Assembly: GCA_002298165.1 (NCBI GenBank)
Contig: DBMI01000108.1
Location: 21,008-36,558 of the forward strand
Direction of reading: 5' to 3'
DNA: 15,551 bases
Source of the DNA: Desulfarculales bacterium UBA702
Lineage (GTDB): Bacteria; Desulfobacterota; Syntrophobacteria; Syntrophobacterales; Syntrophobacteraceae
Under the pieces are notes generated by a model. The model was not told the DNA's origin and did no database searches. It saw nothing but the letters and a program-made list of their open reading frames with translations. Both the position numbers and the translations under genes were made by a program. Positions within the stretch are counted from its first letter, which is position 1; each line of letters begins with the position of its first letter. Of this stretch, positions 1 to 7,136 are shown piece by piece.

Positions 1-941
1 AGAAGCTGGTTCAAGGTCTGCTCCCGCTCGTCATGCCCTCCCATGGGATTCAGGCCGCGAGCCTTTCCCAAGGCATCCATTTCGTCGAGGAAGATAATGC
101 ATGGGGCATGCTCCCGTGCCTGTTTAAAGAGATCCCGGATACGGGCCGCCCCCACTCCCACGATCATTTCAACGAACTCGGAGCCGCTCATGCTAAAAAA
201 CATCACTCCTGCTTCGCCGGCAACGGCCCTTGCAAGCAGTGTCTTACCGGTTCCGGGCGCCCCCACCAGCAGGACCCCCTTGGGAATGCGTCCCCCAAGG
301 CGCTGAGATTTTGCCGGGTCTTTAAGGAACTGGACTACTTCCTCCAATTCACCTTTTGCTTCATCAATCCCAGCCACATCATTAAAGCTTACCTTTACAT
401 CCTTCTCGCCAAAGATTTTTACTCGTGCTTTACCCAAGGACAGAACGCCCTGAGAACCTCCGCCCATCCGTTTCATGAAAAAGAACCAGATAACGGCGAA
501 AAATCCGATGGGCAGCAGCCATGAAACCATTGCCCCAAGCCACTTGTTTTCAACATAGCCGCTGAACTTGATCCCTTTTTGCTCAAGCTGCCCAACGAGA
601 CCAGGATCTTCAACCCGTATTGCCTTGAAAGGTCTTACTTGCTTGCCTTCTTCTTCTTTAATGTTGCCCGTAATTCTTTCCGGGGCAATGACGAGACTTT
701 CAACCTTCCCATCTTGGACCCATTGTTTGAAATCCGAATAGGAAATCGTTTCACTCCGTTGGTCCACCGTGTAACTCTGGAACCAGAAAAACACCAGCAT
801 GGCCCCTATGAAATACCATATGGAAAAGCGTACCTTGGTCTGAGAGGGGTCGATTTTGTTCGGAATGCCCTCCTTCGAGCCTTTGATTCGATTGATGACC
901 TTATCAATAAAACCGTTATCACCGTCTGTCCTTGCTGCCAT
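1..941 (-). CDS. ftsH: ATP-dependent zinc metalloprotease FtsH, N-terminal part (runs off left edge)
   Basis: FtsH is an inner-membrane AAA+ protease that extracts and degrades misfolded membrane proteins and some regulators. The visible 313 codons show a first membrane segment (about residues 40-58), a periplasmic domain, and a second membrane segment (about 145-165, rich in W and F, ending FFFMKRMGGG). The AAA+ module follows, with FNDVAGIDEAKGEL, Walker A GAPGTGKT and Walker B IIFLDEMDALGKARG. The usual Walker B reads FIDEIDAVG, so LDEMDALGK is a mild variant. The second region of homology and the HExxH zinc site lie beyond position 1. The ATG at 941 has an AGGGAG ribosome site 6 nt upstream. 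An in-frame ATG at 959 would add six residues and overlap the DUF1003 gene just upstream, but its ribosome site is poorer. No lesion is seen in the visible part. Confidence 0.95.
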   Translation of the reverse strand, partial: MAARTDGDNGFIDKVINRIKGSKEGIPNKIDPSQTKVRFSIWYFIGAMLVFFWFQSYTVDQRSETISYSDFKQWVQDGKVESLVIAPERITGNIKEEEGKQVRPFKAIRVEDPGLVGQLEQKGIKFSGYVENKWLGAMVSWLLPIGFFAVIWFFFMKRMGGGSQGVLSLGKARVKIFGEKDVKVSFNDVAGIDEAKGELEEVVQFLKDPAKSQRLGGRIPKGVLLVGAPGTGKTLLARAVAGEAGVMFFSMSGSEFVEMIVGVGAARIRDLFKQAREHAPCIIFLDEMDALGKARGLNPMGGHDEREQTLNQL

Positions 942-963
942 TGGTTTCTCCCTGTCCATGCTT

Positions 964-1581
964 TCAGGACAAATCCCGTGCCCCATCTTTGAGGGTCTGG
1001 ATTTCTTCCATTAACTGCCTGAGTATCTTCATTTGCTCCTCCTGTACCGCAACCAACTCACTCCACTGCACTTCTCTGAGGGCGTCGAGTTTCTGGTGCA
1101 GCGACATGATCTCCAACTCGGCCTTAAGATTCACCTCGTAGTCATGTGCGGCATCGATCCGGTCCTTTTCCGAATGTCGGTTCTGGGACATCATGATAAC
1201 CGGAGCCTGTATGGCTGCGAGCATAGACAAGAACAGGTTCAATAGAATGTAAGGATATGGATCGAATGTCAGGTTCCAACCGCTTAAAATGAGTGAATTC
1301 ATGATAATCCAGGCGACTAGAACAGTCATGAACATGGCGATAAACGGCCATGATCCGCCGAAATACGCCACGCGATCCGCCAGCTTCTGCCCGGTGGTCA
1401 GCTCCTTTTCATGTTCCTTTAGGACATTGCGGCTGATGTGCAAACCCTTGGCAATGCGTTCAATAACACCTTGCTCGCGAGGGCTGAGTGAGTCAAAATC
1501 CTCGTGAAGGAGGTGCTGTGCCAGTTTATGAACATCTCTCCCCATGCTCTTGGCGTCCCCTGCAAATGGTAAATAATCCAT
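964..1581 (-). CDS. DUF1003 family membrane protein
   Basis: 205-residue inner-membrane protein of the DUF1003 family, whose function is not established. Two hydrophobic segments (about residues 76-99 and 109-131) flank a short loop with FDPYPYILLN. The family hallmarks GQKLADRVAYFGGSWPFI before the first segment and APVIMMSQNRHSEKDR after the second are both present. The C-terminal 60 residues (LKAELEIMSLHQKLDAL onward) look like an amphipathic coiled coil. The N-terminal 60 residues resemble the soluble region common in this family. The stop lies 22 nt before the ftsH start on the same strand, so the two are probably co-transcribed; this suggests, but does not prove, a role in membrane quality control. 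The start at 1581 has only a weak purine stretch (GGGG) upstream. Confidence 0.85.
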   Translation of the reverse strand: MDYLPFAGDAKSMGRDVHKLAQHLLHEDFDSLSPREQGVIERIAKGLHISRNVLKEHEKELTTGQKLADRVAYFGGSWPFIAMFMTVLVAWIIMNSLILSGWNLTFDPYPYILLNLFLSMLAAIQAPVIMMSQNRHSEKDRIDAAHDYEVNLKAELEIMSLHQKLDALREVQWSELVAVQEEQMKILRQLMEEIQTLKDGARDLS

Positions 1582-1616
1582 GGTCTCAACCCCGATGCTT
1601 GTTCCCGGACAGGAGA

Positions 1617-1654
1617 ATTATAAGAGTGAGCACCTCCGCTGGAATCTCTGTCAA
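1617..1654 (-). promoter_or_regulatory. Candidate promoter for the DUF1003-ftsH transcript
   Basis: On the minus strand a perfect TATAAT (1617-1622) lies 35 nt upstream of the DUF1003 start. A perfect TTGACA (1649-1654) is present but 26 nt away, which is too far for an ordinary sigma-70 promoter; at 16-17 nt there is only a poor TTCCAG/ATTCCA hexamer. Either the -10 works with a weak -35, or the long spacer needs an activator. No sigma-32-like CCCCAT box was seen. Confidence 0.35.
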
Positions 1655-1766
1655 GTCATGTCCTCAGGACCACGAGAAATGTTGTAACATCAGTTCCGGT
1701 GATTAGCTTTTAGGATTGAAGAAATCCCAGTTCCCTCCAAGCTAATAATCGAGTAAGGGGAAGACC

Positions 1767-1988
1767 ATGGAAAGAAGAGAAAATTTCGATAAGCGCTATC
1801 ATGCCTCGTATGTGGCTAAATTGAAGACAATTCCTTTGGAAAAAATTGAACATGCAATAGCAAAAGTTGTAGGGGAACTGACTGACGAGCGGGTGGAGTG
1901 CAAGATCATAAACTTCAATTCCGAAGAGCAATACGCAAAGATTATCATTACACTCGATATCGGAAGTGACAAACGCTATCCCACATAG
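1767..1988 (+). CDS. Small hypothetical protein, 73 residues
   Basis: Not recognised. The ATG is preceded by AAGGGGAAG at good spacing. The protein is charged and soluble, has no cysteine, and shows no signal peptide or membrane segment. Its pattern (LEKIEHAIAKVVGELTD followed by alternating hydrophobic residues ECKIINFN and AKIIITLDIG) suggests one helix and two beta strands. It lies directly upstream of a broken ParB-like gene in the same direction, in a patch that looks like remnants of an integrated element. The C-terminal codons fall where the missing N-terminal half of that ParB domain would be expected, so it may be an unrelated element gene joined by a deletion. It could also be spurious. 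Confidence 0.45.
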   Translation: MERRENFDKRYHASYVAKLKTIPLEKIEHAIAKVVGELTDERVECKIINFNSEEQYAKIIITLDIGSDKRYPT

Positions 1989-2035
1989 GAAACCGGGACC
2001 AAAACCAAACCCGTTGACCATGCTACTACACGCTC

Positions 2036-2872
2036 ATGCAAGAATTTCCTAATGATGAGCGGTGGAAGAAAGTTCGTGTCCGAATTCTTGCTCCGGAAAT
2101 TGATCGTCAGACAGCAAACATCATTTTGGGTGAGCTTCACATAGCCGGGAAAGTAGAATGGAGCCCTTTTGAACAGGCGGCGCATCTTTATGAAATGAAT
2201 GCCAGGGCAGTTCCCCCTTGATGAACTGGCAGAAATGTATCGCATGTCAAAAAGTAAAGTATACGACAAAATAAGGGCGTACAGACTTATGAGCGAAAAG
2301 TATCTGCCTCAGACCAACGGAGATGTATCCATGCTTGATAAGTGGAGCTACTTTGAGGAGTTCTATAAAAACTGCAAGCCCAAAAAAAATAATGAAGGCG
2401 AGCAACTGGAAGAGAACTTTGTCGAGTGGATGATCCAAGGGAAGTTCAAGAAGGGCGAGCAAGTAAGATATCTGCCGCGAATTCTAAAGAACCCCAGGGC
2501 CTTCGGAGTATTCCAAAAAGAGAATGCAGAGGCTGCTAGGCGGGTTGTCGAACTGGCGCTGCCAGAACTCGGCTCGCGGCTCTATAAAGCTGTCGTAACC
2601 GCCGCTTAAGCACTGCGGGGCGCCAAATTTTCTGAGATCCAGGCAGTAAAGGCAGGGGACAAACCCGTGTAAACGAAACTAAAGATCTTTATGAAGCCGT
2701 TAAGGATTTCATGGAACAGGCAGGCAGGTCTGAAACAGTTCCCCTCGGAGCCCTCCGGGGGGGGACCAATATCAAATCTGCTAGTTTCAGAAATGGAGCG
2801 TCCGCCGGCATCGTTTGCTCCCGTGCGTATCTGGCCAGCGAGGTCTTTAAGATTAAACATACATTGCTATAA
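2036..2872 (+). pseudogene. Broken ParB-like (ParB/Srx fold plus HTH) DNA-binding protein gene
   Basis: Three reading-frame segments together give one protein-like series. Segment 1 (2036-2221) reads FPNDERWKKVRVRILAPEID and continues to WSPFEQAAHLYEMN, resembling the second half of a ParB/sulfiredoxin-fold domain. Segment 2 (from about 2199 to 2609) opens with the helix-turn-helix PLDELAEMYRMSKSKVYDKI. Removing one C from the CCCCC run at 2213-2217 joins the two as NARAVPLDELAEMYRMSKSK, so the first lesion looks like a one-base homopolymer insertion. A TAA at 2607-2609 then interrupts the frame, which continues ALRGAKFSEIQAVKAGDKPV. Between about 2664 and 2672 the frame shifts again to NETKDLYEAVKDFMEQAGRS and runs to a TAA at 2870-2872. 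The beginning of the ParB domain, with its GxxR region, is missing. Such proteins act in partitioning or as regulators on plasmids, phages and islands. Four defects make a functional product unlikely. Confidence 0.8.
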
Positions 2873-3028
2873 AATAACGCGTCCGGAATCGAAGATGGAA
2901 CCAAATGAAAATGCCGGGATTGGAGGGAGCTTTTTCGGAGTCTTTAAGGTTCATCTTCCTTAATCGCCGATCACCGAAAATCGAGGAAAATCGCGGGTGT
3001 TGTGAGTGCATATCGGCTCCAATACCGC
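2873..3028 (+). other. Non-coding stretch left of the tRNA fragment, with GAAAATCG repeats
   Basis: No convincing gene is seen between the ParB-like pseudogene and the tRNA fragment. The only notable feature is a direct repeat of GAAAATCG about 11 bp apart (around 2975-2994), close to the tRNA remnant. Integrase arm-type sites can look like this, but two short copies are weak evidence. Confidence 0.3.
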
Positions 3029-3069
3029 CTTTCACGCCGGCGACGCCGGTTCAAATCCGGCTGGGGACG
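3029..3069 (+). repeat. 3' fragment of a tRNA-Glu(TTC) gene, probable attachment-site scar
   Basis: The sequence matches the 3' half of a tRNA-Glu gene. It has the anticodon loop CTTTCAC (anticodon TTC at 3031-3033), the 3' anticodon strand GCCGG and the 4-nt variable region CGAC typical of tRNA-Glu. A perfect T arm GCCGG-TTCAAAT-CCGGC follows, then the acceptor strand TGGGGAC and discriminator G. The 5' half is absent: no GTCCCCA acceptor partner or D arm lies upstream, and the 5' anticodon strand pairs at only three of five positions. Tyrosine recombinases often integrate into tRNA 3' ends and leave such a copy on the far side of the element. The native-looking terminator just downstream and the ParB-like wreck just upstream fit an element lying to the left. 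Confidence 0.8.
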
Positions 3070-3081
3070 CTTCAACCAATC

Positions 3082-3119
3082 AAGCGGGGTACTCTTCGGG
3101 TACTCCGCTGTTTTTTTTC
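3082..3119 (+). terminator. Strong intrinsic terminator after the tRNA-Glu fragment
   Basis: A stem of ten pairs (AGCGGGGTAC against GTACTCCGCT, one G-T wobble) with a short TCTTCGG-type loop is followed by an eight-T run at 3111-3118. It is probably the original terminator of the tRNA-Glu transcript, left in place when the 5' half of the gene was separated. Confidence 0.85.
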
Positions 3120-3142
3120 TAAGTGGGGCGAGTATGGCCGCT

Positions 3143-3170
3143 TTGCAAGCTCAGACTGTCAGGTAATAAT
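3143..3170 (+). promoter_or_regulatory. Weak candidate promoter for the rubrerythrin gene
   Basis: TTGCAA (3143-3148) and AATAAT (3165-3170) are separated by 16 nt and lie between the terminator and the rubrerythrin gene. Each hexamer deviates from the sigma-70 consensus, so this is only a plausible reading. Confidence 0.3.
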
Positions 3171-3232
3171 GAAGCACTTACCTTAAATTGAGAAAATGCA
3201 GCCGAACGGGTTTGCATTCGAAGGAGGCCGAG

Positions 3233-3760
3233 ATGATTTTCTGCTTTAACGCCGGAGAGATATTCCAGGTTGCCATCGAAATAGAGAAAAACGGGCAGGT
3301 GTTTTACGAGCAGGGCCAAAGTGCGGTTGAAGACCCGGAGGTAAAAGAGCTTTTTGCCGCCCTGGCCAGGGATGAAGTTAACCATCAAAAGCGGTTCGAG
3401 ACCCTTTTGTCTGAATTGCCGGAGGAACTCAAGCGTCCTACGGTCAGCGATCTCGACCAGGAACTGGACCTCTATGTTAGAGACCTTGCGGGACAGCACG
3501 TCTTCGGGGCAAGTGAAGGCTTTAAATCCGAGATGGAAAAGATAAGGACCGTCGATGACGCCCTGCAGCTTGCCCTCAGGTTCGAAAAAGATTCCGTCAT
3601 CTTCTATCTTGGAATGCACGATGCGACGTGCGAGGGCAAGGCTAGGGACATTGTCTCCATGCTCGTAAAAGAAGAGCAGGAACATGTGCGCAGGCTCTCA
3701 CTCCAGTTAAGAAGATGTTCCGATAATGTCAGGGAATGCCTGGTCCATTGGCCTGCATGA
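3233..3760 (+). CDS. Rubrerythrin-like ferritin-fold diiron protein
   Basis: 175-residue cytoplasmic protein with the four-helix ferritin-like fold of rubrerythrins, which reduce hydrogen peroxide in anaerobes. Likely iron ligands are a helix-A glutamate at 16 or 18 (AIEIEKNG), ExxH at 48-51 (DEVNH), Glu118 (RFEKDS) and ExxH at 148-151 (EEQEH). The C-terminal rubredoxin domain of classical rubrerythrin is absent; the tail has two isolated cysteines (RCSDNVREC), not two CxxC pairs. It would therefore need an external electron donor. The ATG at 3233 was chosen because AAGGAGG lies 5 nt upstream. An in-frame start at 3188 would add 15 unlikely residues. The next gene begins 43 nt downstream on the same strand, suggesting one transcript. 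Confidence 0.85.
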   Translation: MIFCFNAGEIFQVAIEIEKNGQVFYEQGQSAVEDPEVKELFAALARDEVNHQKRFETLLSELPEELKRPTVSDLDQELDLYVRDLAGQHVFGASEGFKSEMEKIRTVDDALQLALRFEKDSVIFYLGMHDATCEGKARDIVSMLVKEEQEHVRRLSLQLRRCSDNVRECLVHWPA

Positions 3761-3803
3761 TTAACGGCAAGCTGACGCCGTATTGGATTGAAATAGAATC
3801 GAA

Positions 3804-4826
3804 ATGGCTATTCCAGGAAATCTCCTTACAACGGCAATGGCCGTCATGCCTCACAGGGACTTGGACCGCGCTCTTGGCGCCGCCTTGTCGCTCGATGTCC
3901 CCTTTTGGCCTCAGCTTCCCCTGCTTAGCTACTACGAAGATATGTATGTTCAGGCGGCGGAGCACTTTCCGGGCATTCTCATAGATATTCAGAAGCGAAC
4001 GATTCATTTTTCAATGGAAAAGTTTATCGCCGAATTTGAGGAGTGCCTGGCCCATTTCGATGAGCCGGATTATTTCGATATAAGCGAGACTTACTCGAAT
4101 GTCTACCATCGTTTCATGCAAATGGATCTATCATCCAGGCCCGCAATAAGAGGGCAGCTCGAAGGCCCCATCAGCTTCGGCTTCAATGTGCTTGACCAGG
4201 ATAACAGGCCTATTCTCTTTAATGAAACGGTGCGTTCATTCATGCTCGATTTCATGGCCAGGCGCATAAACACCCAGCTAAACCGTCTAAGGACGCTAAA
4301 TCCAAATGCATTTATGTTCGTGGACGAGCCGGGCCTGCAGTATATATTCAGCGCCATGTCGGGATATGATGGAATAACCGCCGGGCATGACATGGAATAC
4401 TTTTTTTCGCTGATCGAGCGCCCCCGCGGAGTGCACCTGTGCGGAAATCCGGATTGGGATTTCCTTCTCGGATTGGACCTGGATGTACTTTCCCTCGATG
4501 TCTACTCGAACGCGGAGATATTCGTTTCATATTCGAAGGCTATTCGGAATTTCCTCGAAAGAGGTGGGCGGCTCATCTGGGGGATAGTTCCAACCAGTTT
4601 CGAGCCGTTCGGGAACGAAAGCCTGGAATCACTTGAAAAGCGGCTTCTGGATAGCTGGCTGGCATTGGAGCGGAGTGGAATAGACCTTCGGTTCCTTGTC
4701 TCGCGAAGCATGCTCTCGCCCGCAACCTGCTGCCTGGTGAACCCGGACGGCGAGGCCACCGTCGAAAAGGCATTCCGGACGGTTAGGACCCTCTCGGAAA
4801 GTCTCCGAGAGCGATTCATTTCCTGA
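3804..4826 (+). CDS. UroD/MetE-like TIM-barrel protein (cobalamin-independent methionine synthase-like)
   Basis: 340-residue soluble protein resembling the C-terminal barrel of cobalamin-independent methionine synthase and the UroD/MtaA methyltransferases. The opening IPGNLLTTAMAVMPHRDLD is typical of this subfamily in anaerobes. Candidate zinc-thiolate ligands are His211 and Cys213 (GVHLCGNPDW) and Cys309 or Cys310 (SPATCCL). FVDEP at 172-176 matches the MetE substrate-binding motif, and Asp232 follows in LSLDVYS. The substrate is not evident. Methyl transfer to a thiol or corrinoid is the family expectation; true MetE is about twice as long, with an extra N-terminal barrel. The start at 3804 has a poor ribosome site but directly precedes the conserved N terminus, with a TGA four codons earlier. 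It may be translationally coupled to the rubrerythrin gene. Confidence 0.75.
   Translation: MAIPGNLLTTAMAVMPHRDLDRALGAALSLDVPFWPQLPLLSYYEDMYVQAAEHFPGILIDIQKRTIHFSMEKFIAEFEECLAHFDEPDYFDISETYSNVYHRFMQMDLSSRPAIRGQLEGPISFGFNVLDQDNRPILFNETVRSFMLDFMARRINTQLNRLRTLNPNAFMFVDEPGLQYIFSAMSGYDGITAGHDMEYFFSLIERPRGVHLCGNPDWDFLLGLDLDVLSLDVYSNAEIFVSYSKAIRNFLERGGRLIWGIVPTSFEPFGNESLESLEKRLLDSWLALERSGIDLRFLVSRSMLSPATCCLVNPDGEATVEKAFRTVRTLSESLRERFIS
4791..4811 (+). terminator. Hairpin inside the 3' end of the UroD/MetE-like gene
   Basis: CTCTCGGA and TCCGAGAG form a perfect 8-bp stem around AAGTC, 15 nt before the stop codon. No real T run follows (CGATTCATTTCC), so it may only weakly aid termination or stabilise the mRNA end. 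Confidence 0.3.
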
Positions 4827-4965
4827 CCGATTTACCTGATTCCCAGCCGCTCCACCAGCTTGCCTGATTGGGTATAAGAATGGTGAGAAACCTTTGGTCG
4901 AGAGAACGCGCCCTAACCAGGAGGGTAGCCCCGATTCATATTCCGGCGATGCGAAAAACCCATTG

Positions 4966-4989
4966 AGGGGCAAATGATCATTTGCCCCT
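4966..4989. repeat. Perfect 24-bp palindrome, REP/MITE-like, at the operon end
   Basis: The half-site AGGGGCAAATGA is followed immediately by its exact reverse complement. Palindromes of the general form TAGGGGC...GCCCCTA occur as dispersed repeats in many bacterial genomes; that this is one is inference. The last codons and TGA stop of the small exported protein on the minus strand lie inside it. On the minus strand it is followed after a few bases by GGGTTTTT, so it may also act as the operon terminator. Confidence 0.7.
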
Positions 4990-5214
4990 ACTAAATATGA
5001 CCAGCGCCAGGCAAACCAAAAAACCAGGGAATCCAGATATACAATGAACTATAGAGAAATCATCAAACTGGGGAACCGGCATCTCGGTTGGACTTAAATT
5101 CTGCCGGTCAAGATCGGGTTGCGGCGTGAATGCGGAATGTTCGGCAGATAAGGCCGGGATTGAAGCGACAAATAGAAGCGAAAAGATGAGAGTACATATG
5201 AACCTGGATCTCAT
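4978..5214 (-). CDS. Small exported protein with C-terminal hydrophobic tail
   Basis: 78-residue protein not assigned to a family. It starts with a clear Sec signal peptide (MRSRFICTLIFSLLFVASIP, cleavage likely after ALSA), followed by a short polar stretch rich in proline, aspartate and glutamine. It ends with a hydrophobic segment (about residues 55-75, SIVHCISGFPGFLVCLALVI) capped by RGK. Mature topology would be a periplasmic loop anchored by one C-terminal helix. The ATG at 5214 fits the AAGG site at 7-nt spacing better than the ATG at 5220. It lies 41 nt after the ABC ATPase stop as the last gene of the minus-strand operon. The terminal residues and stop come from the 24-bp palindrome, so the original C terminus may have been altered. 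It could be an accessory subunit of the transporter. Confidence 0.55.
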   Translation of the reverse strand: MRSRFICTLIFSLLFVASIPALSAEHSAFTPQPDLDRQNLSPTEMPVPQFDDFSIVHCISGFPGFLVCLALVIFSRGK

Positions 5215-5255
5215 AAGCATTCCTTTCTTCTAATGCCGTCAAGCAGCACCCGAAA

Positions 5256-5948
5256 TCATTTGAACACTTTTCCGTCCCGCATCTCGATGAGCCTTCCTCC
5301 GAGTCTGGCCAGGTTTGGATTGTGTGACACCATGATTATGGTGAGGCCTTCGTTACGGTTGAGGTGCTGCAAAATCTCACCAATCTCGGCCGAACGCGTC
5401 GTATCGAGATTTCCTGTCGGTTCATCGGCAAGAAGTATCTCGGGACGGTTCACCAATGCACGCGCTATGGCAACCCGCTGCATTTCGCCGCCCGAGATCT
5501 GCGCCGGAAGATGGTCCATGCGGCGCTCCATTCCCAGCATCGCCAGAAGCCTGCGCACTTCTTCCAGTCGTGCACCGGGCTTGCGGTAGAAGGCAAACGG
5601 CAGAGCCACGTTTTCCAGGACGGTTAGAGTGGGGATAAGATAGAAATTTTGAAAAACGTAGCCGAAGATCTCCCGCCGGATGCGAGTCAGATCGCGTTCA
5701 CTCAGCACGTTTCCATTGCCGAAGATTTTCCTGCCTGCAAGATCCAGTTCTCCGGAGGTTGGGTTATCCAGGCATCCGAGAAGGTTCACCAGAGTGGTTT
5801 TACCTGATCCGGAAGGACCCATGAAGGAGACAAATTCTCCCCGCTGGATTGAGAATGATACCTCATGCAGGGCATGGATGTCTTCGCTGCCCCTGCGATA
5901 AACCCTGGACAGCCCTCGTGCTTCCAAAAACATCGCGGAATTTTCCAT
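5256..5948 (-). CDS. ABC transporter ATP-binding protein, MacB/LolD type
   Basis: 230-residue ATPase with all catalytic motifs intact: Walker A GPSGSGKT at 44-51, Q-loop Gln100 (YVFQNF), signature SGGEMQ at 152-157, Walker B ILLADE at 171-176 followed by PTGNLD, and switch His209 (VSHN). Length and the PTGNLD form are typical of the MacB/LolD/FtsE class. These ATPases drive mechanotransmission across the membrane or lipoprotein release, not ordinary import. The ATG at 5948 lies 9 nt after the permease stop, and the AGGAGGTGAGG ribosome site overlaps that stop, so the two are translationally linked. It almost certainly pairs with the permease encoded just upstream. Confidence 0.93.
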   Translation of the reverse strand: MENSAMFLEARGLSRVYRRGSEDIHALHEVSFSIQRGEFVSFMGPSGSGKTTLVNLLGCLDNPTSGELDLAGRKIFGNGNVLSERDLTRIRREIFGYVFQNFYLIPTLTVLENVALPFAFYRKPGARLEEVRRLLAMLGMERRMDHLPAQISGGEMQRVAIARALVNRPEILLADEPTGNLDTTRSAEIGEILQHLNRNEGLTIIMVSHNPNLARLGGRLIEMRDGKVFK

Positions 5949-5957
5949 CGATTATCC

Positions 5958-7136
5958 TCACCTCCTGATTGATTCCAGGGGCCGTACCCGTCCTGCTTTC
6001 CATGCCGGATAGAGGCCGCTCATGAGCCCAACTAGCAGAATAATCCCCATGGTCAACATGGCGAGGCTTACATCAATGACAACAAGCCCTCCAGCGGGGG
6101 CGTAGGGCAAAATAATCCGGACCAGAAAATCCGTAGCGCTCGCAAACCCGATAGCGAATCCGATTCCGGCAACTCCTCCGCAGGCGCACAGGATGAGGGT
6201 CTCGGTCCAGACCAGACTAAAGATGTCTCCAGGCATCGCCCCCATTGTCTTCAAAATGCCGATTTCCTGTATACGCTCGAGAACCGACATGAGAATCGTG
6301 TTGATTACGCCTACCATTGCGATGAGAATTGCTATGATCGCAACAGACAAGACCATGATGCGAGCCGTTGAGATGAGCTTCATGATCGTCTGTTTAACCT
6401 GGCTCAGGCTCACGACCTGTACATCCGGAAGCTTATAGAGTTTGTTTTCCAGCTCAACGATGTCGGCATCCTTCTTTACTTTGATGCCAATGGTCGTGAT
6501 CATATCGATTCCAGAAACTTTCTGCAGCGTCTTCAAGGGAACAAAGATCGTCCCGTCGTCCTGGGTTCCGGTCCGTTCGAGGATTCCCACGACCTTCAGC
6601 TTCACATTCTTTTCGGGCACGAAGATCATATCGCCTACTTCCCTCTGTTCGAGTTCCGCCGCTTCGAACCCCATGACCGCCTCGTCAGCCGAATCATCAT
6701 GAAACCATTCCCCCTGGCGAAAGCGAAAGAACGGCTTCATGGAGGGGTAGGTAGCGGGATCCACGCCGAAATAGCCTGCTATGCCGCCGTTTTCACCCTT
6801 GTTGGGGTCGAAAAAAGCCTGCATGAGAATAGGCGTGGCCTGATCGATTTCCGGTTCTTTCAGAATAGAGCCAACCATCGACTTTTCAATGTACCGAAGC
6901 CCTGTCCCACCCTGGAGCATCATGGTCGCCGCTTCATACGGGCACCCCTTTGCCATGACCATGATCTGGTATCCCATATTCTCGATGTCGCGGTTCAAGG
7001 CTCGCTCGTAGCCCTGGTTGAACCCAAGGAGGCTCACAAGCACCCAGGAGGAGAGGGTGATCCCTATGATCGTCAGCAAAGTGCGAGCCTTTTTGCGAAG
7101 AAGGTTCTTGTAAGCTATCTGGTACCTTGTGATCAC
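5958..7136 (-). CDS. ABC transporter permease, MacB/FtsX family
   Basis: 392 residues with the MacB/LolC topology. One N-terminal membrane segment (about 18-38) is followed by a large periplasmic domain (about 40-255). Three C-terminal segments lie at about 260-285, 305-336 and 350-376, the last ending in the family signature GLYPAWKAGRVRPLESIRR. ERIQEIGILKTMGA after the second segment is the coupling helix that contacts the ATPase. The periplasmic domain contains GCPYEAATMMLQGG with one cysteine and two adjacent methionines near its start, which could hint at metal contact but is not diagnostic. The gene overlaps the upstream FMN-binding-like gene by 4 nt (ATGA). Two copies would form a homodimeric transporter. 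The substrate is unknown; lipoprotein, peptide, heme or metal complexes are possible. Confidence 0.9.
   Translation of the reverse strand: MITRYQIAYKNLLRKKARTLLTIIGITLSSWVLVSLLGFNQGYERALNRDIENMGYQIMVMAKGCPYEAATMMLQGGTGLRYIEKSMVGSILKEPEIDQATPILMQAFFDPNKGENGGIAGYFGVDPATYPSMKPFFRFRQGEWFHDDSADEAVMGFEAAELEQREVGDMIFVPEKNVKLKVVGILERTGTQDDGTIFVPLKTLQKVSGIDMITTIGIKVKKDADIVELENKLYKLPDVQVVSLSQVKQTIMKLISTARIMVLSVAIIAILIAMVGVINTILMSVLERIQEIGILKTMGAMPGDIFSLVWTETLILCACGGVAGIGFAIGFASATDFLVRIILPYAPAGGLVVIDVSLAMLTMGIILLVGLMSGLYPAWKAGRVRPLESIRR

Noticed and set aside
33..992. Plus-strand open frames in the first kilobase
   Set aside because: They lie opposite ftsH, whose Walker motifs and membrane segments are unmistakable on the minus strand.
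2905..3186. 93-codon plus-strand frame spanning the tRNA-Glu fragment and the terminator
   Set aside because: It reads through a tRNA remnant and a strong terminator, with no ribosome site.
3119..3685. Long open frame on the minus strand (188 codons) opposite the rubrerythrin gene
   Set aside because: It is antisense to a protein with clear diiron motifs, and its translation has no recognisable domain or ribosome site.
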